From Nanobdellota archaeon (GTDB lineage Archaea; Nanobdellota; Nanobdellia; Pacearchaeales; GW2011-AR1), in contig JAGWGZ010000007.1 in assembly GCA_028867075.1 (NCBI GenBank), positions 1 to 41,136 on the forward strand: a DNA stretch of 41,136 bases. The letters run 5' to 3'. The position numbers and the translations under genes are program-made. How positions within the stretch are numbered: the first letter of the stretch is position 1; each line of letters starts with the position of its first letter. Positions 1 to 7,816 of this stretch are shown piece after piece. The notes beneath the pieces are model-generated. The model had not been told where the DNA came from. It ran no database searches and was given only the letters and a program-made list of their open reading frames with translations.

Positions 1-197
1 TTTATTATCAATGCTATTTCAATCTTGAACCCAAAGTTTAATGCATCAATCACTTTTTCAGCTTCATATTCCTCAAGAGGCTCGCCTTCAATGAAAAGCT
101 CTTTCCCCCGGTGGGATAAGTTTACCTTTAATGCTTCCTCCAGCTTTCTCTTTTCTCTGATTATGCTGCCGATTCTCTCGGAAATTATTTTTTTCAT
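1..197 (-). CDS. KH-domain RNA-binding protein (Dim2/Pno1-like), N-terminus, truncated by window edge
   Basis: Reverse-strand reading frame open to window edge: MKKIISERIGSIIREKRKLEEALKVNLSHRGKELFIEGEPLEEYEAEKVIDALNFGFKIEIALII; KH-like, and near aIF1A as expected for archaeal Dim2-like genes. Confidence 0.7.
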   Translation of the reverse strand, partial: MKKIISERIGSIIREKRKLEEALKVNLSHRGKELFIEGEPLEEYEAEKVIDALNFGFKIEIALII

Positions 198-646
198 ATT
201 AAACCCTCATCTTCCAGGATTTTTTTGTGGGAATAGGCGAGTTTCATTTTTTTTATTTCGCCCGGCGTAAACCAGCGGACTTCGGAAGTTTCATCAAGAG
301 GTTTAGGAATCCCTTTTATTTTGCAATAAACAGGCACGCTTAAATCCTGAAAAGGAGAGTCTTTTGTCGGAAGGTCCATTATCGGCCGTTTTCCGTATTT
401 TATAATTTCTGCATCAACCCCGATTTCTTCTTTCAGCTCACGCTTTATTGCCTGTTCAACTGTCTCGCCGTATTCAATCAATCCGCCCGGCAGACCCCAG
501 TATCCTGGATATAAAATGGAGCTTATCTTTCTTTTTCCCAGGAGGATTTCGCCGTTTGGATTTCTGATAATCGCGGGAACTCCGGGAGTCACTTTCTTAT
601 TTAGAATAATCCTCAACCCCGACATAAAATTTCTTCTGAATGACAT
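194..646 (-). CDS. NUDIX hydrolase
   Basis: Nudix box GLPGGLIEYGETVEQAIKRELKEEIGV. Confidence 0.92.
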   Translation of the reverse strand: MSFRRNFMSGLRIILNKKVTPGVPAIIRNPNGEILLGKRKISSILYPGYWGLPGGLIEYGETVEQAIKRELKEEIGVDAEIIKYGKRPIMDLPTKDSPFQDLSVPVYCKIKGIPKPLDETSEVRWFTPGEIKKMKLAYSHKKILEDEGLI

Positions 647-647
647 T

Positions 648-983
648 TTAGAATTCAGAACTTTCGTCTTTTAGATAGCCCTCTCTTTTCAGCCAGGCAA
701 TCTGGTTTAGCCTGTATTTCAGGATTATATCTGCCTTGTCTTTGTCAAATTCCCAGGGCTTTACAATCACGACATCTCCCGGGCGGAGCCAGAGCTCTCT
801 TTTCAGCCTTCCCGGAACCCTGCAGTTTCTTGTTTTGCCGTCTAAGCAGGCAACCATCATTTTATTTCCGCCAAGGCGCTGCTCCACTACCCCTATCATC
901 TCGTCGCCCTTTGGAAGCGGGGCCCGTGAGATGCTTTCTTCAGGTTCCCCGTTCTTGCTATTATGAAATTTTTTTCTTTCCAT
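648..983 (-). CDS. eif1A: Translation initiation factor aIF-1A
   Basis: OB-fold S1/IF1-like: EMIGVVEQRLGGNKMMVACLDGKTRNCRVPGRLKRELWLRPGDVVIVKPWEFDKDKADIILKY. Confidence 0.95.
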   Translation of the reverse strand: MERKKFHNSKNGEPEESISRAPLPKGDEMIGVVEQRLGGNKMMVACLDGKTRNCRVPGRLKRELWLRPGDVVIVKPWEFDKDKADIILKYRLNQIAWLKREGYLKDESSEF

Positions 984-1024
984 GTAAAAATCATATGAAA
1001 GAGATTTATAAAATTATAGAATGG

Positions 1025-1321
1025 TTACATCAGCACCATAGCGAAAGGTATGCCCTGTATCTCTTTGATACCTTCTTCTTTTATCAACCCGTGTTTCAGT
1101 GCAAGGGAAATTGATTCTTTTCCAACTATATTGAATGTTGCATCCTCGCGGACCATCTTGTTTATTATGGCAGAAGTCTCTTCTCCTGAAAGCTCGTCCC
1201 CCCGGTAAAAGCTTTCTTTAACTTCCAGCTGGAATTTTCCCTCTTCAAAAACTTTTCCCAAGAGATCAGAGTCGCATATAGCGACAATGTCTCTGTAGGA
1301 TTTTATAATTTTAACAAACAT
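1025..1321 (-). CDS. DUF424-family archaeal protein
   Basis: MFVKIIKSYRDIVAICDSDLLGKVFEEGKFQLEVKESFYRG... resembles archaeal DUF424. Confidence 0.75.
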   Translation of the reverse strand: MFVKIIKSYRDIVAICDSDLLGKVFEEGKFQLEVKESFYRGDELSGEETSAIINKMVREDATFNIVGKESISLALKHGLIKEEGIKEIQGIPFAMVLM

Positions 1322-1486
1322 TTATTTTATGTGTTTGGCCTGCTCTGCTGACAAAATCTTAGCCATATTTGTTCCGCATACAGCACAAACTCCTCTTGCC
1401 ATAAAAGTCCCTCTCGGAGTCTTTTCTAACTTAACATTCTTCATTTCTCTTGACTCTTTGCATTTCATGCATCTTCCCTCAAGCAT
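1322..1486 (-). CDS. Small zinc-ribbon protein, DUF5679-like (54 aa), not in the supplied ORF track
   Basis: Manual translation: MLEGRCMKCKESREMKNVKLEKTPRGTFMARGVCAVCGTNMAKILSAEQAKHIK; two CxxC knuckles; abuts DUF424 start. Confidence 0.8.
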   Translation of the reverse strand: MLEGRCMKCKESREMKNVKLEKTPRGTFMARGVCAVCGTNMAKILSAEQAKHIK

Positions 1487-1570
1487 ATTATTTTACCTCC
1501 CTTTTCATATTCTCTAGAAAATTTCTGGTTTTTTAAAGATTCTTGTCTGAAAAAATCACAGGAAATATTT

Positions 1571-1984
1571 TTAAATTCTGCTGACAGGGCGCTTTGCGCC
1601 GCATGCAAGGCAGTGTATGAATGTCACCCTCTGTTCCGGATCTTTTACTAATTCAGTGTCAGGCTTTCCGCATTCCTTGCAGATTACAAATTCTTTTGCA
1701 TATTCCTCTATTTTCTGATTTATCTTTGCACTCGGAACTTTTTGATTCAGAATCAGCCTTTCTCCCTCAATCTGCCCCGAGGAAGCAAGTTCTTTAAGCA
1801 AAAATTTCTGGAAGTGTTCAGGTTTTCTCCTCAGGTAAGATGCCATCTGGGAAAAATTTGTGATTATAGTTTTCTTTCCCTCAAAATGCCCCTCTGCCTT
1901 CGGGATTTCAAACCTCTCGCCGTTGCTCTCTGACTTCTTTATTTTCCTGAACGCTTCATCCAAAAGTTTTTCGTAAGATTCCAT
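1571..1984 (-). CDS. eif2B: Translation initiation factor aIF-2 subunit beta
   Basis: C-terminal zinc ribbon VICKECGKPDTELVKDPEQRVTFIHCLACGAKRPV. Confidence 0.95.
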   Translation of the reverse strand: MESYEKLLDEAFRKIKKSESNGERFEIPKAEGHFEGKKTIITNFSQMASYLRRKPEHFQKFLLKELASSGQIEGERLILNQKVPSAKINQKIEEYAKEFVICKECGKPDTELVKDPEQRVTFIHCLACGAKRPVSRI

Positions 1985-2015
1985 CTTTTAACCTTGAAAA
2001 GGGAATTTATAAATG

Positions 2016-2546
2016 TTATATAGGTATTCCATCCTCTAGGAATAAGAAATCATTTTTGTCTACATCCTCTGTTAAATGAACAATCCCCTTTTCAACCTCA
2101 TAAGAAATTGTAGTTCTTGGGATTAGTCTTCCTCTTGGATATCTAAGTGTATTTTCCCATTCTGATTTATCTGTTTGCCCGCTTGTCTTGTGAGGTGGAA
2201 ACTGAGCCATCCATCCCCAAGGAACTACTCTTAATTCCCTTTTAGTAACGAGTTTTTCTAATTCTGTCGGGTCTTTAGTTTTTATCTTTGAGACTGGGAC
2301 TGACAGGGTATAAGTCCCGATTCCCCAATAAGCGTTTTTTCCAGGATACAGTTCTTGATAATCCATTTGATATTCAAGAACAGTCCATTTGGCAGGATAA
2401 TGGCTTAGGGAGAACTTAACTTCCATAACACATCTTCCGATTAAGTCAATCCCATTATGCTTATTATGAATCAATCCTAGAACTTTAGCTGCCCATTCTT
2501 CGTTTACCCAGGGCATGACAAAGCCGTTGAATTTTCTCGCTTTCAT
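2016..2546 (-). CDS. Hypothetical protein, possible PD-(D/E)XK-like fold
   Basis: Intact 176 aa ORF; helix EEWAAKVLGLIH, then GIDLIGRCVMEVKFSL (D...ExK) and YQMDYQE. Confidence 0.55.
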   Translation of the reverse strand: MKARKFNGFVMPWVNEEWAAKVLGLIHNKHNGIDLIGRCVMEVKFSLSHYPAKWTVLEYQMDYQELYPGKNAYWGIGTYTLSVPVSKIKTKDPTELEKLVTKRELRVVPWGWMAQFPPHKTSGQTDKSEWENTLRYPRGRLIPRTTISYEVEKGIVHLTEDVDKNDFLFLEDGIPI

Positions 2547-2555
2547 TTTAGAAAA

Positions 2556-3176
2556 TTATCCCAAATACCTTACCTTGCCCGGGCGCGGTTCAAATATTAT
2601 TCCCTCTTCAAGAAGCTTTTGTATTTCTTGATTTATTATTTCCGCAGAGACATCCCTATGTGACATTATTATCTTGTCGACGAAAATTCCGCCTTCTTCC
2701 TCCGAGTTTTTTATGTCTTCAAGAATCTTGTCTCTTATAGCGCCTTGCTGGCCGGCAGGTACCTTTACTTCAGGAGCTGATTTTTCCAATTCTATCTTTC
2801 TTACAAGAAGATACTTCGGATCCTGGATGCGGACAATTTCAGGTGAAATGTAGAGTTCATTGTTGAAATTTCTCAGCGTCCCTATCACGACAACTGTATC
2901 TCCCTGGTTGAGATTTTCAAGAACATCAATATCATCGCCGAATGATTTCAATTTTATCTGACCTGAGCCGTCATCAATTGTCAGAAATGAATATTTCTTT
3001 TCTCCCGTGCTGTTATACCTGTCTATAACATTCCCCACAATGTTGACCCTAATTATCTTCCTGTCTCCGAGCCCAAGGAAACTGAATCTCTCCCCATCCA
3101 TGATTGATTTTCCGACGAGCAAATCTCCGATTCTTAACTTGTATGCAATGTTCCTTTTGAAATCTGAGTTTGGCAT
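2556..3176 (-). CDS. OB-fold RPA-like single-stranded nucleic-acid-binding protein
   Basis: OB-type sequence VNIVGNVIDRYNSTGEKKYSFLTIDDGSGQIKLKSFGDD; C-terminal winged-helix-like region; adjacent to MCM. Confidence 0.75.
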   Translation of the reverse strand: MPNSDFKRNIAYKLRIGDLLVGKSIMDGERFSFLGLGDRKIIRVNIVGNVIDRYNSTGEKKYSFLTIDDGSGQIKLKSFGDDIDVLENLNQGDTVVVIGTLRNFNNELYISPEIVRIQDPKYLLVRKIELEKSAPEVKVPAGQQGAIRDKILEDIKNSEEEGGIFVDKIIMSHRDVSAEIINQEIQKLLEEGIIFEPRPGKVRYLG

Positions 3177-3177
3177 G

Positions 3178-5229
3178 TTATTTCATTTTCTGCACAAACC
3201 CGTGTTTGGGCTCGAAAATTATGCTGTTCTTTTTTAATTCAATCAATGCATCTTCAATTTCGTCTTTATTTAATTTTCCCTCAAGTGCTTTTTCGATATC
3301 TTCCGTCGGGATCATCTCGCCTATTTTTCCTTCAAGGTCTGTTAGCACATCCCTTACTATGAAAACTTTGTTTCTTTGCGATGAGGTGATCCTGCTCCCT
3401 ATTCTGTCTATGTCAAAAGTCTTTGATTCATAATCATAGCCGACTTGCATGAGATAATATTTCATGAGTTCAATTGCTCTTTTTGAATCGTCTTTTGTCG
3501 CGACCAGACTAAGCCGCATTTTTGCAGATGCCTCTGACATTCTTATCAATGCTTCAAGCTGCCGGGCAGAAATCGGAATAGGCCTCATTGCCCCCTCTGT
3601 TGAGACAGGCATATTTCTTAATTCCACATAAAACTTTTCAATTTCCTTCATTGCCTCTTGGTCAAGTGCAGGTCTGATTCTTTGTCTCGCATATGCTATA
3701 TATTTTCTAAGAATTCTCGTCGGAATCAAAGTTTCTTCGCTTTCGCTCTTTGTATGTTCATACAGAACATGTGCAGCTATCTTTCTGTCTTTTTCACGAT
3801 CAGGGATATCTCTTAATGTGAAAATAATATCAAATCTGTTTATCAAGGTCGGAGGCAGGTCAATCTGCTGCGCGACAGGCTGATATGGGTCAAACCTTCC
3901 GAATTTCGGGTTTGCAGCTGCAAGAACAGAAGTCTCACTTCTTAAAGTCGCCTGAATATTCGCTTTTGAAATTGTGATTGTCTGCTGTTCCATAGCTTCG
4001 TGCATTGAACTTCTATCCTGGGGATCCATTTTTTCCAGTTCATCTATGCAGATTATTCCTTTGTTTGCCAATACCATCGCTCCCGCTTCCAGGCTCCAAC
4101 CCCGCAGATATTCATCACGGACAACAGTCGCTGTCAATCCCGCTCCAGATGCTGACTTTCCGACTACATATCTGCCTTTTGGCGAAATGTCTGCAATAAA
4201 GCTCAGTGTGACTGATTTTGCAACACCCGGGTCTCCTATCAGAAGAATATGGATGTCTCCTCTTTTTTTCTGCCCATCAGAATAGACTTTCCTTACTCCT
4301 CCGAACAGCTGGAGAATCAGGGATTTTTTTATCTCTTCATATCCCCAGACACCAGGAGTTATTGATTTTGCAAGATTGTCAAACAAGTCCGGGTCTTGTG
4401 AAAGTTCTATTATCTGCCTTTCATCTTCTTCCGAAATATCAAGCTCTTCAAATGTTTCTTCCATTGGAATGAGGTTGTTCGTTTCTATTGCCAGCTCGAA
4501 TCTGGTTGAGAGTCCGCCTCCCTGCAATGGTACTGGAACTTCTTTTAAAACCCCAATTACTTTTATTCTGCTTCCGGGTGTTGTTTTCTCTTCCATTCTC
4601 GGTTCCACAAGATCTTCTTTCACGAAAACATTGATTCTTTTCGGCTGTTCCCCTCCCGAAAGCGATTCTGTTGTCTCTTCAATGACCAGCCTTTGGGTGT
4701 CAACCATCTCCTTTGAAATAAGCTTGAATCCGCCTTTTCTTCCGCATGAGCACCTCATTGGTTCCCTGAATTTTTTTTCAATCTGCAAAACAGAGAGAAT
4801 TGTTCCGCATGAGGGGCATTCAAACTTGGCGTTTACAACCTGCGGGCGGACATCTGAGGATTGCTTTATTATCCCTTCAAGAACTATAAGCTCATCAAGG
4901 TGCTTTGAGCGAAGGTCCCTTATTTTTATATACTGCGTTTCAGGAAGGTTTGTAAGCCTGACTCTCGGCTTGTCAATAAGGCCAGACTCTTCAATTGCAG
5001 TTTCAATCAATGCAAGTGTTTCTTCAGGAGTTGCAAGGATTTCATCAGAAAGCTTGTTTGAGAACTCTGTTATTTTCATGAAATCCAGGAAAATGACATT
5101 ATTCCCCTTTCTTATGGACTCTCCAAACTCCCTTTTGTAGAAATCAAAGAAGTTTTTTGCCTCAATTACAAGTTCCTCTTTGTTTGACTTTCCTTTTGCC
5201 TGTTTTTCTTCCATCCCCTCTTCAGCCAT
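3178..5229 (-). CDS. mcm: Replicative DNA helicase MCM
   Basis: Zinc motif CPSCGT...CSCGRKGGF; Walker A GDPGVAKS; Walker B IICIDELEKM; arginine finger LINRFDIIF. Confidence 0.97.
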   Translation of the reverse strand: MAEEGMEEKQAKGKSNKEELVIEAKNFFDFYKREFGESIRKGNNVIFLDFMKITEFSNKLSDEILATPEETLALIETAIEESGLIDKPRVRLTNLPETQYIKIRDLRSKHLDELIVLEGIIKQSSDVRPQVVNAKFECPSCGTILSVLQIEKKFREPMRCSCGRKGGFKLISKEMVDTQRLVIEETTESLSGGEQPKRINVFVKEDLVEPRMEEKTTPGSRIKVIGVLKEVPVPLQGGGLSTRFELAIETNNLIPMEETFEELDISEEDERQIIELSQDPDLFDNLAKSITPGVWGYEEIKKSLILQLFGGVRKVYSDGQKKRGDIHILLIGDPGVAKSVTLSFIADISPKGRYVVGKSASGAGLTATVVRDEYLRGWSLEAGAMVLANKGIICIDELEKMDPQDRSSMHEAMEQQTITISKANIQATLRSETSVLAAANPKFGRFDPYQPVAQQIDLPPTLINRFDIIFTLRDIPDREKDRKIAAHVLYEHTKSESEETLIPTRILRKYIAYARQRIRPALDQEAMKEIEKFYVELRNMPVSTEGAMRPIPISARQLEALIRMSEASAKMRLSLVATKDDSKRAIELMKYYLMQVGYDYESKTFDIDRIGSRITSSQRNKVFIVRDVLTDLEGKIGEMIPTEDIEKALEGKLNKDEIEDALIELKKNSIIFEPKHGFVQKMK

Positions 5230-5283
5230 GACTTTAAGGAAAGGTTCAGGTTTTTATAAATTTGTATATAGAAAAATAAACAA

Positions 5284-6363
5284 TCAAGGTTTCATCTGCC
5301 AGGTTGTTGGAATAACTGTACTTGTGTCTGTACATCGAGGCGTTTCGCATATTACTTGCCACCAACAGCAGACTTGAGGATTATAACCACATTCCACAGT
5401 GGGAGTACCGGCATAGCATCCACTGGATACAGAGGGATTATATGACCAGTCACTTGCCCAATAAATTCCATTAAAACCAGTCCCATAGTTTGTTGTATCG
5501 TAATAAGATCCACAGCTATATGTTGTGAATCTCCCCTGCCATCCGTTTAAGTTGCAGTAATATAAGTTACCTGATGATGAGCCTCCAAAAGGACAAAGCG
5601 CAAAATTTAATCCGCAACCATTTAATGTCGGTGGCAAGGCCCCCCACCCAGTACAGAACCCAGAACCATCACATGTATACTGCCCGTCATTACTCGGCCC
5701 CCCATTAGTACATGCTGTTCCCTGTGCCGCATAAGTTCCCCCACTGCAGCTTCCATCACATTGAACTGTAAAGCCAGAAAAGCATTGTGAGCTCGCCCCT
5801 CTTTTTGGAGTACAGCTCTGCCCCATTAATGGGGAGCAGCTTATCAGACACTTATTTTGAGTCGCATCGCAATGATATCCTGAGGCGCATCCTCCAGTGC
5901 AGATTGATGAAATATTATTGCTATTTATGGCCTGCTGCAAATTCATGAACATGACCTGTGAGATTGTGGAAATATTTATGGAGATGTTTACCTCTGATGC
6001 ATAATGCCCCCCTGCCGGGATTGTTGTAATTGGGCTTGAAGGGATTGTTCCTGTTGAGAAAGTATTGCTGTCAATTGCTTGCTGCAAACTCATATTCTGG
6101 TTATTGTATGTGACTAATATCTGGTTTGCCAATTCATAAGGGGTTGCAGGGTTAATCGCCGTTGTTGTAACTGGGCTTTGATTGAATCCGAGGAGATATC
6201 CTGAGTCTATAACATCCTGTAATGTGGAATAGCCGTTTCCTATCTGCACAAAAATCTGGCTTGAATTATGCCCTGGATTTATTGGGGCAACATATCCGGA
6301 CGCATATATTCCTGAAATTGACATAACTGCCAAAAGAAAAATTAATAAAACCTCTTTTTTCAT
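5284..6363 (-). CDS. Secreted Cys-rich surface protein with TLQxxIDS repeats
   Basis: Signal peptide MKKEVLLIFLLAVMSISGIYAS; repeats STLQDVIDS, MSLQQAIDS, MNLQQAINS; Cys-rich C-terminal half. Confidence 0.7.
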   Translation of the reverse strand: MKKEVLLIFLLAVMSISGIYASGYVAPINPGHNSSQIFVQIGNGYSTLQDVIDSGYLLGFNQSPVTTTAINPATPYELANQILVTYNNQNMSLQQAIDSNTFSTGTIPSSPITTIPAGGHYASEVNISINISTISQVMFMNLQQAINSNNISSICTGGCASGYHCDATQNKCLISCSPLMGQSCTPKRGASSQCFSGFTVQCDGSCSGGTYAAQGTACTNGGPSNDGQYTCDGSGFCTGWGALPPTLNGCGLNFALCPFGGSSSGNLYYCNLNGWQGRFTTYSCGSYYDTTNYGTGFNGIYWASDWSYNPSVSSGCYAGTPTVECGYNPQVCCWWQVICETPRCTDTSTVIPTTWQMKP

Positions 6364-6478
6364 TTTCTGCTAGTAAATAAGATATGCCGGATATTTATAA
6401 ATTCTATTGAAAGTTGAAGTTTTATTTTATTGTTTCTCCTTTAAATTTAAAAAGAACTGATTCACTCTAATCTTGAGT

Positions 6479-6607
6479 GAGCCTATAGCTCAGCCTGGTT
6501 AGAGCACCGCTCTTATATGATTGCAATTCATGGGGATTGCAACCTTGCTGGATAACAGAAGAATCTAAGTGAGGCGGGGGTCCACGGTTCAAATCCGTGT
6601 AGGCTCA
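6479..6607 (+). tRNA. tRNA-Ile(UAU) with 54-nt intron (6518-6571)
   Basis: Acceptor GAGCCTA/TAGGCTC + A73; D-stem GCTC/GAGC; anticodon stem CCGCT/GGCGG; T-arm CACGG TTCAAAT CCGTG. BHB: central helix CTTA(6512-6515)/TAAG(6567-6570 region), bulges TA^T and TG^A, outer intron helix GATT/AATC. Spliced loop C-U-UAU-A-A. Confidence 0.88.
6518..6571 (+). other. tRNA intron at canonical position 37/38
   Basis: Bulge-helix-bulge motif at exon-intron junctions; internal hairpin GCAAT...ATTGC. Confidence 0.82.
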
Positions 6608-6626
6608 TGAAATTAGGGAAAAGGAG

Positions 6627-7088
6627 GTGAAAATGATAACAGGACATGAAATTTGGGGAATGATGGGCGGCCCATATGCAGGAATGTGGTCAGGAATGTC
6701 GCAGTGGGCAGGGCCGATGATGTTTGCCTTCGCGGCTTTCATGATAATCTTCTGGATTGCAGTTTGGGTATACATGGCTTTTGCATTTACTGCAATTGCA
6801 AAGAAGCTCAAATACAAATATCCGGGTATAGCATGGATTCCTTTTGTTGGTCCGCTGATTATTGCATTCCAGGCATCTAAGATGCATTGGTGGCCTTGGC
6901 TTCTCCTGATAGGTTATGTGGTCCCAGTGATAGGATGGATTGCAACTGTGACTTTCTGGGTATTCTCTATAATCTGGATGTGGAAAATGTTTGAGAGGAT
7001 AAAGAGGCCAGGATGGTGGGCAATACTGATGATTGTGCCGATTGTGGGGCTTGTAATGATCGGGGTCGCTGCCTGGGGCAAAAAATAA
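6627..7088 (+). CDS. Trp-rich multi-pass membrane protein, DUF5684-like
   Basis: Upstream SD aaaggaggtga; several hydrophobic segments; YPGIAWIPFVGPLIIAFQASKMHWWPWLLLIGYVVPVIGWIATV. Confidence 0.75.
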   Translation: MKMITGHEIWGMMGGPYAGMWSGMSQWAGPMMFAFAAFMIIFWIAVWVYMAFAFTAIAKKLKYKYPGIAWIPFVGPLIIAFQASKMHWWPWLLLIGYVVPVIGWIATVTFWVFSIIWMWKMFERIKRPGWWAILMIVPIVGLVMIGVAAWGKK

Positions 7089-7175
7089 ACTTATTTTTTC
7101 TTTTATTTTTTATTTAGTTATATTTAAAAAGTTCTTAAGGGAAAGTTTGATAAAGAAAATTGTTTAGTTGTCTTT

Positions 7176-7190
7176 AGCCCCGATAGTTCA
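7176..7190 (+). repeat. Duplicate of tRNA-Glu 5' end (AGCCCCGATAGTTCA)
   Basis: Identical to 7232-7246; 56 nt upstream of the intact tRNA. Confidence 0.85.
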
Positions 7191-7232
7191 AGCTGAAATC
7201 AGGAAGATTTCGCTAAGACCAACCGGTGCAAA

Positions 7233-7305
7233 GCCCCGATAGTTCAGAGGCCAAGAATGCGGCCCTTTCACGGCCGTGACCCGAGTTCGAATCTCGGCCG
7301 GGGCA
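7233..7305 (+). tRNA. tRNA-Glu(UUC)
   Basis: GCCCCGATAGTTCAGAGGCCAAGAATGCGGCCCTTTCACGGCCGTGACCCGAGTTCGAATCTCGGCCGGGGCA; anticodon loop CTTTCAC; CCA not encoded; A7-C66 mismatch. Confidence 0.93.
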
Positions 7306-7324
7306 TTAATCTTTACAAGATTAA
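7306..7324 (+). other. Perfect 8-bp hairpin immediately 3' of tRNA-Glu
   Basis: TTAATCTT TAC AAGATTAA. Confidence 0.7.
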
Positions 7325-7325
7325 A

Positions 7326-7440
7326 GCCACTCATTCATTAGAGTTCACTTTGTTCTCTCTTGTTCGCTAAAGCAAACAAAAGCCAAATGAGGGCATCCTA
7401 ATTTGTAAACAAATTCCGGCAAACTGTCGGATGCGCGATG
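7326..7440 (+). ncRNA. Candidate structured non-coding RNA (multiple nested inverted repeats)
   Basis: CTCATT...AATGAG; TTGTTcGC TAAA GCaAACAA; GCATCC...GGATGC enclosing AATTTG TAAA CAAATT. Confidence 0.35.
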
Positions 7441-7452
7441 ATTTTAAATAAT

Positions 7453-7460
7453 CCGGGGCA
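7453..7460 (+). repeat. Duplicate of tRNA-Glu 3' end (CCGGGGCA) followed by a T-run
   Basis: Identical to 7298-7305; followed by TTTTTTATTTT. Confidence 0.55.
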
Positions 7461-7504
7461 TTTTTTATTTTGCAAAATTTTATAATTTATGCTTCTTTTG
7501 TTAT

Positions 7505-7789
7505 GTGATGAAAAAGAGCGTGGCTTTTATTGTACTGAGTTTTATTCTTCTTGGAATTTTAATTAATTCATATTTTTTATCTGCGGATTTCATTGATTCG
7601 GGAGATTCTCTCAGCCCGTCTCACACAAGCAACACGCAAAATCAATTGCCGGCAATGAATAATTCTTTTTTTAATCAGGAGAATATTTATGTATATTCCT
7701 TTCTTGGAATGATAGGACTCTTTATCCTTGTCCTGATAATCCTGCTGGTAATCCTCTTTATCAGGAAAATAAAACAGAAGAATTTATAA
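7505..7789 (+). CDS. Small secreted/membrane protein (signal peptide plus C-terminal TM)
   Basis: MMKKSVAFIVLSFILLGILINSYFLSADF ... YSFLGMIGLFILVLIILLVILFIRKIK. Confidence 0.6.
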   Translation: MMKKSVAFIVLSFILLGILINSYFLSADFIDSGDSLSPSHTSNTQNQLPAMNNSFFNQENIYVYSFLGMIGLFILVLIILLVILFIRKIKQKNL

Positions 7790-7816
7790 GGGGGATAATA
7801 TATCTTCTCTGAGAAA

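Noticed and set aside
830-1114. 94-aa plus-strand ORF over aIF1A
   Set aside because: Antisense to aIF1A; no supporting signals.
4376-5140. 254-aa plus-strand ORF
   Set aside because: Fully antisense to mcm, which has unmistakable conserved motifs; codon mirror artefact.
3178-5229. Possible inteins in MCM, RfcS/RfcL or PolB
   Set aside because: Walker and polymerase motifs are contiguous and protein lengths normal; no intein splicing motifs seen. The PolB insertion is too small.
6479-6607. Interpretation as elongator tRNA-Met using the CAT inside the intron
   Set aside because: That CAT lies in the intron loop; the BHB geometry and stem pairing fix TAT at positions 34-36.
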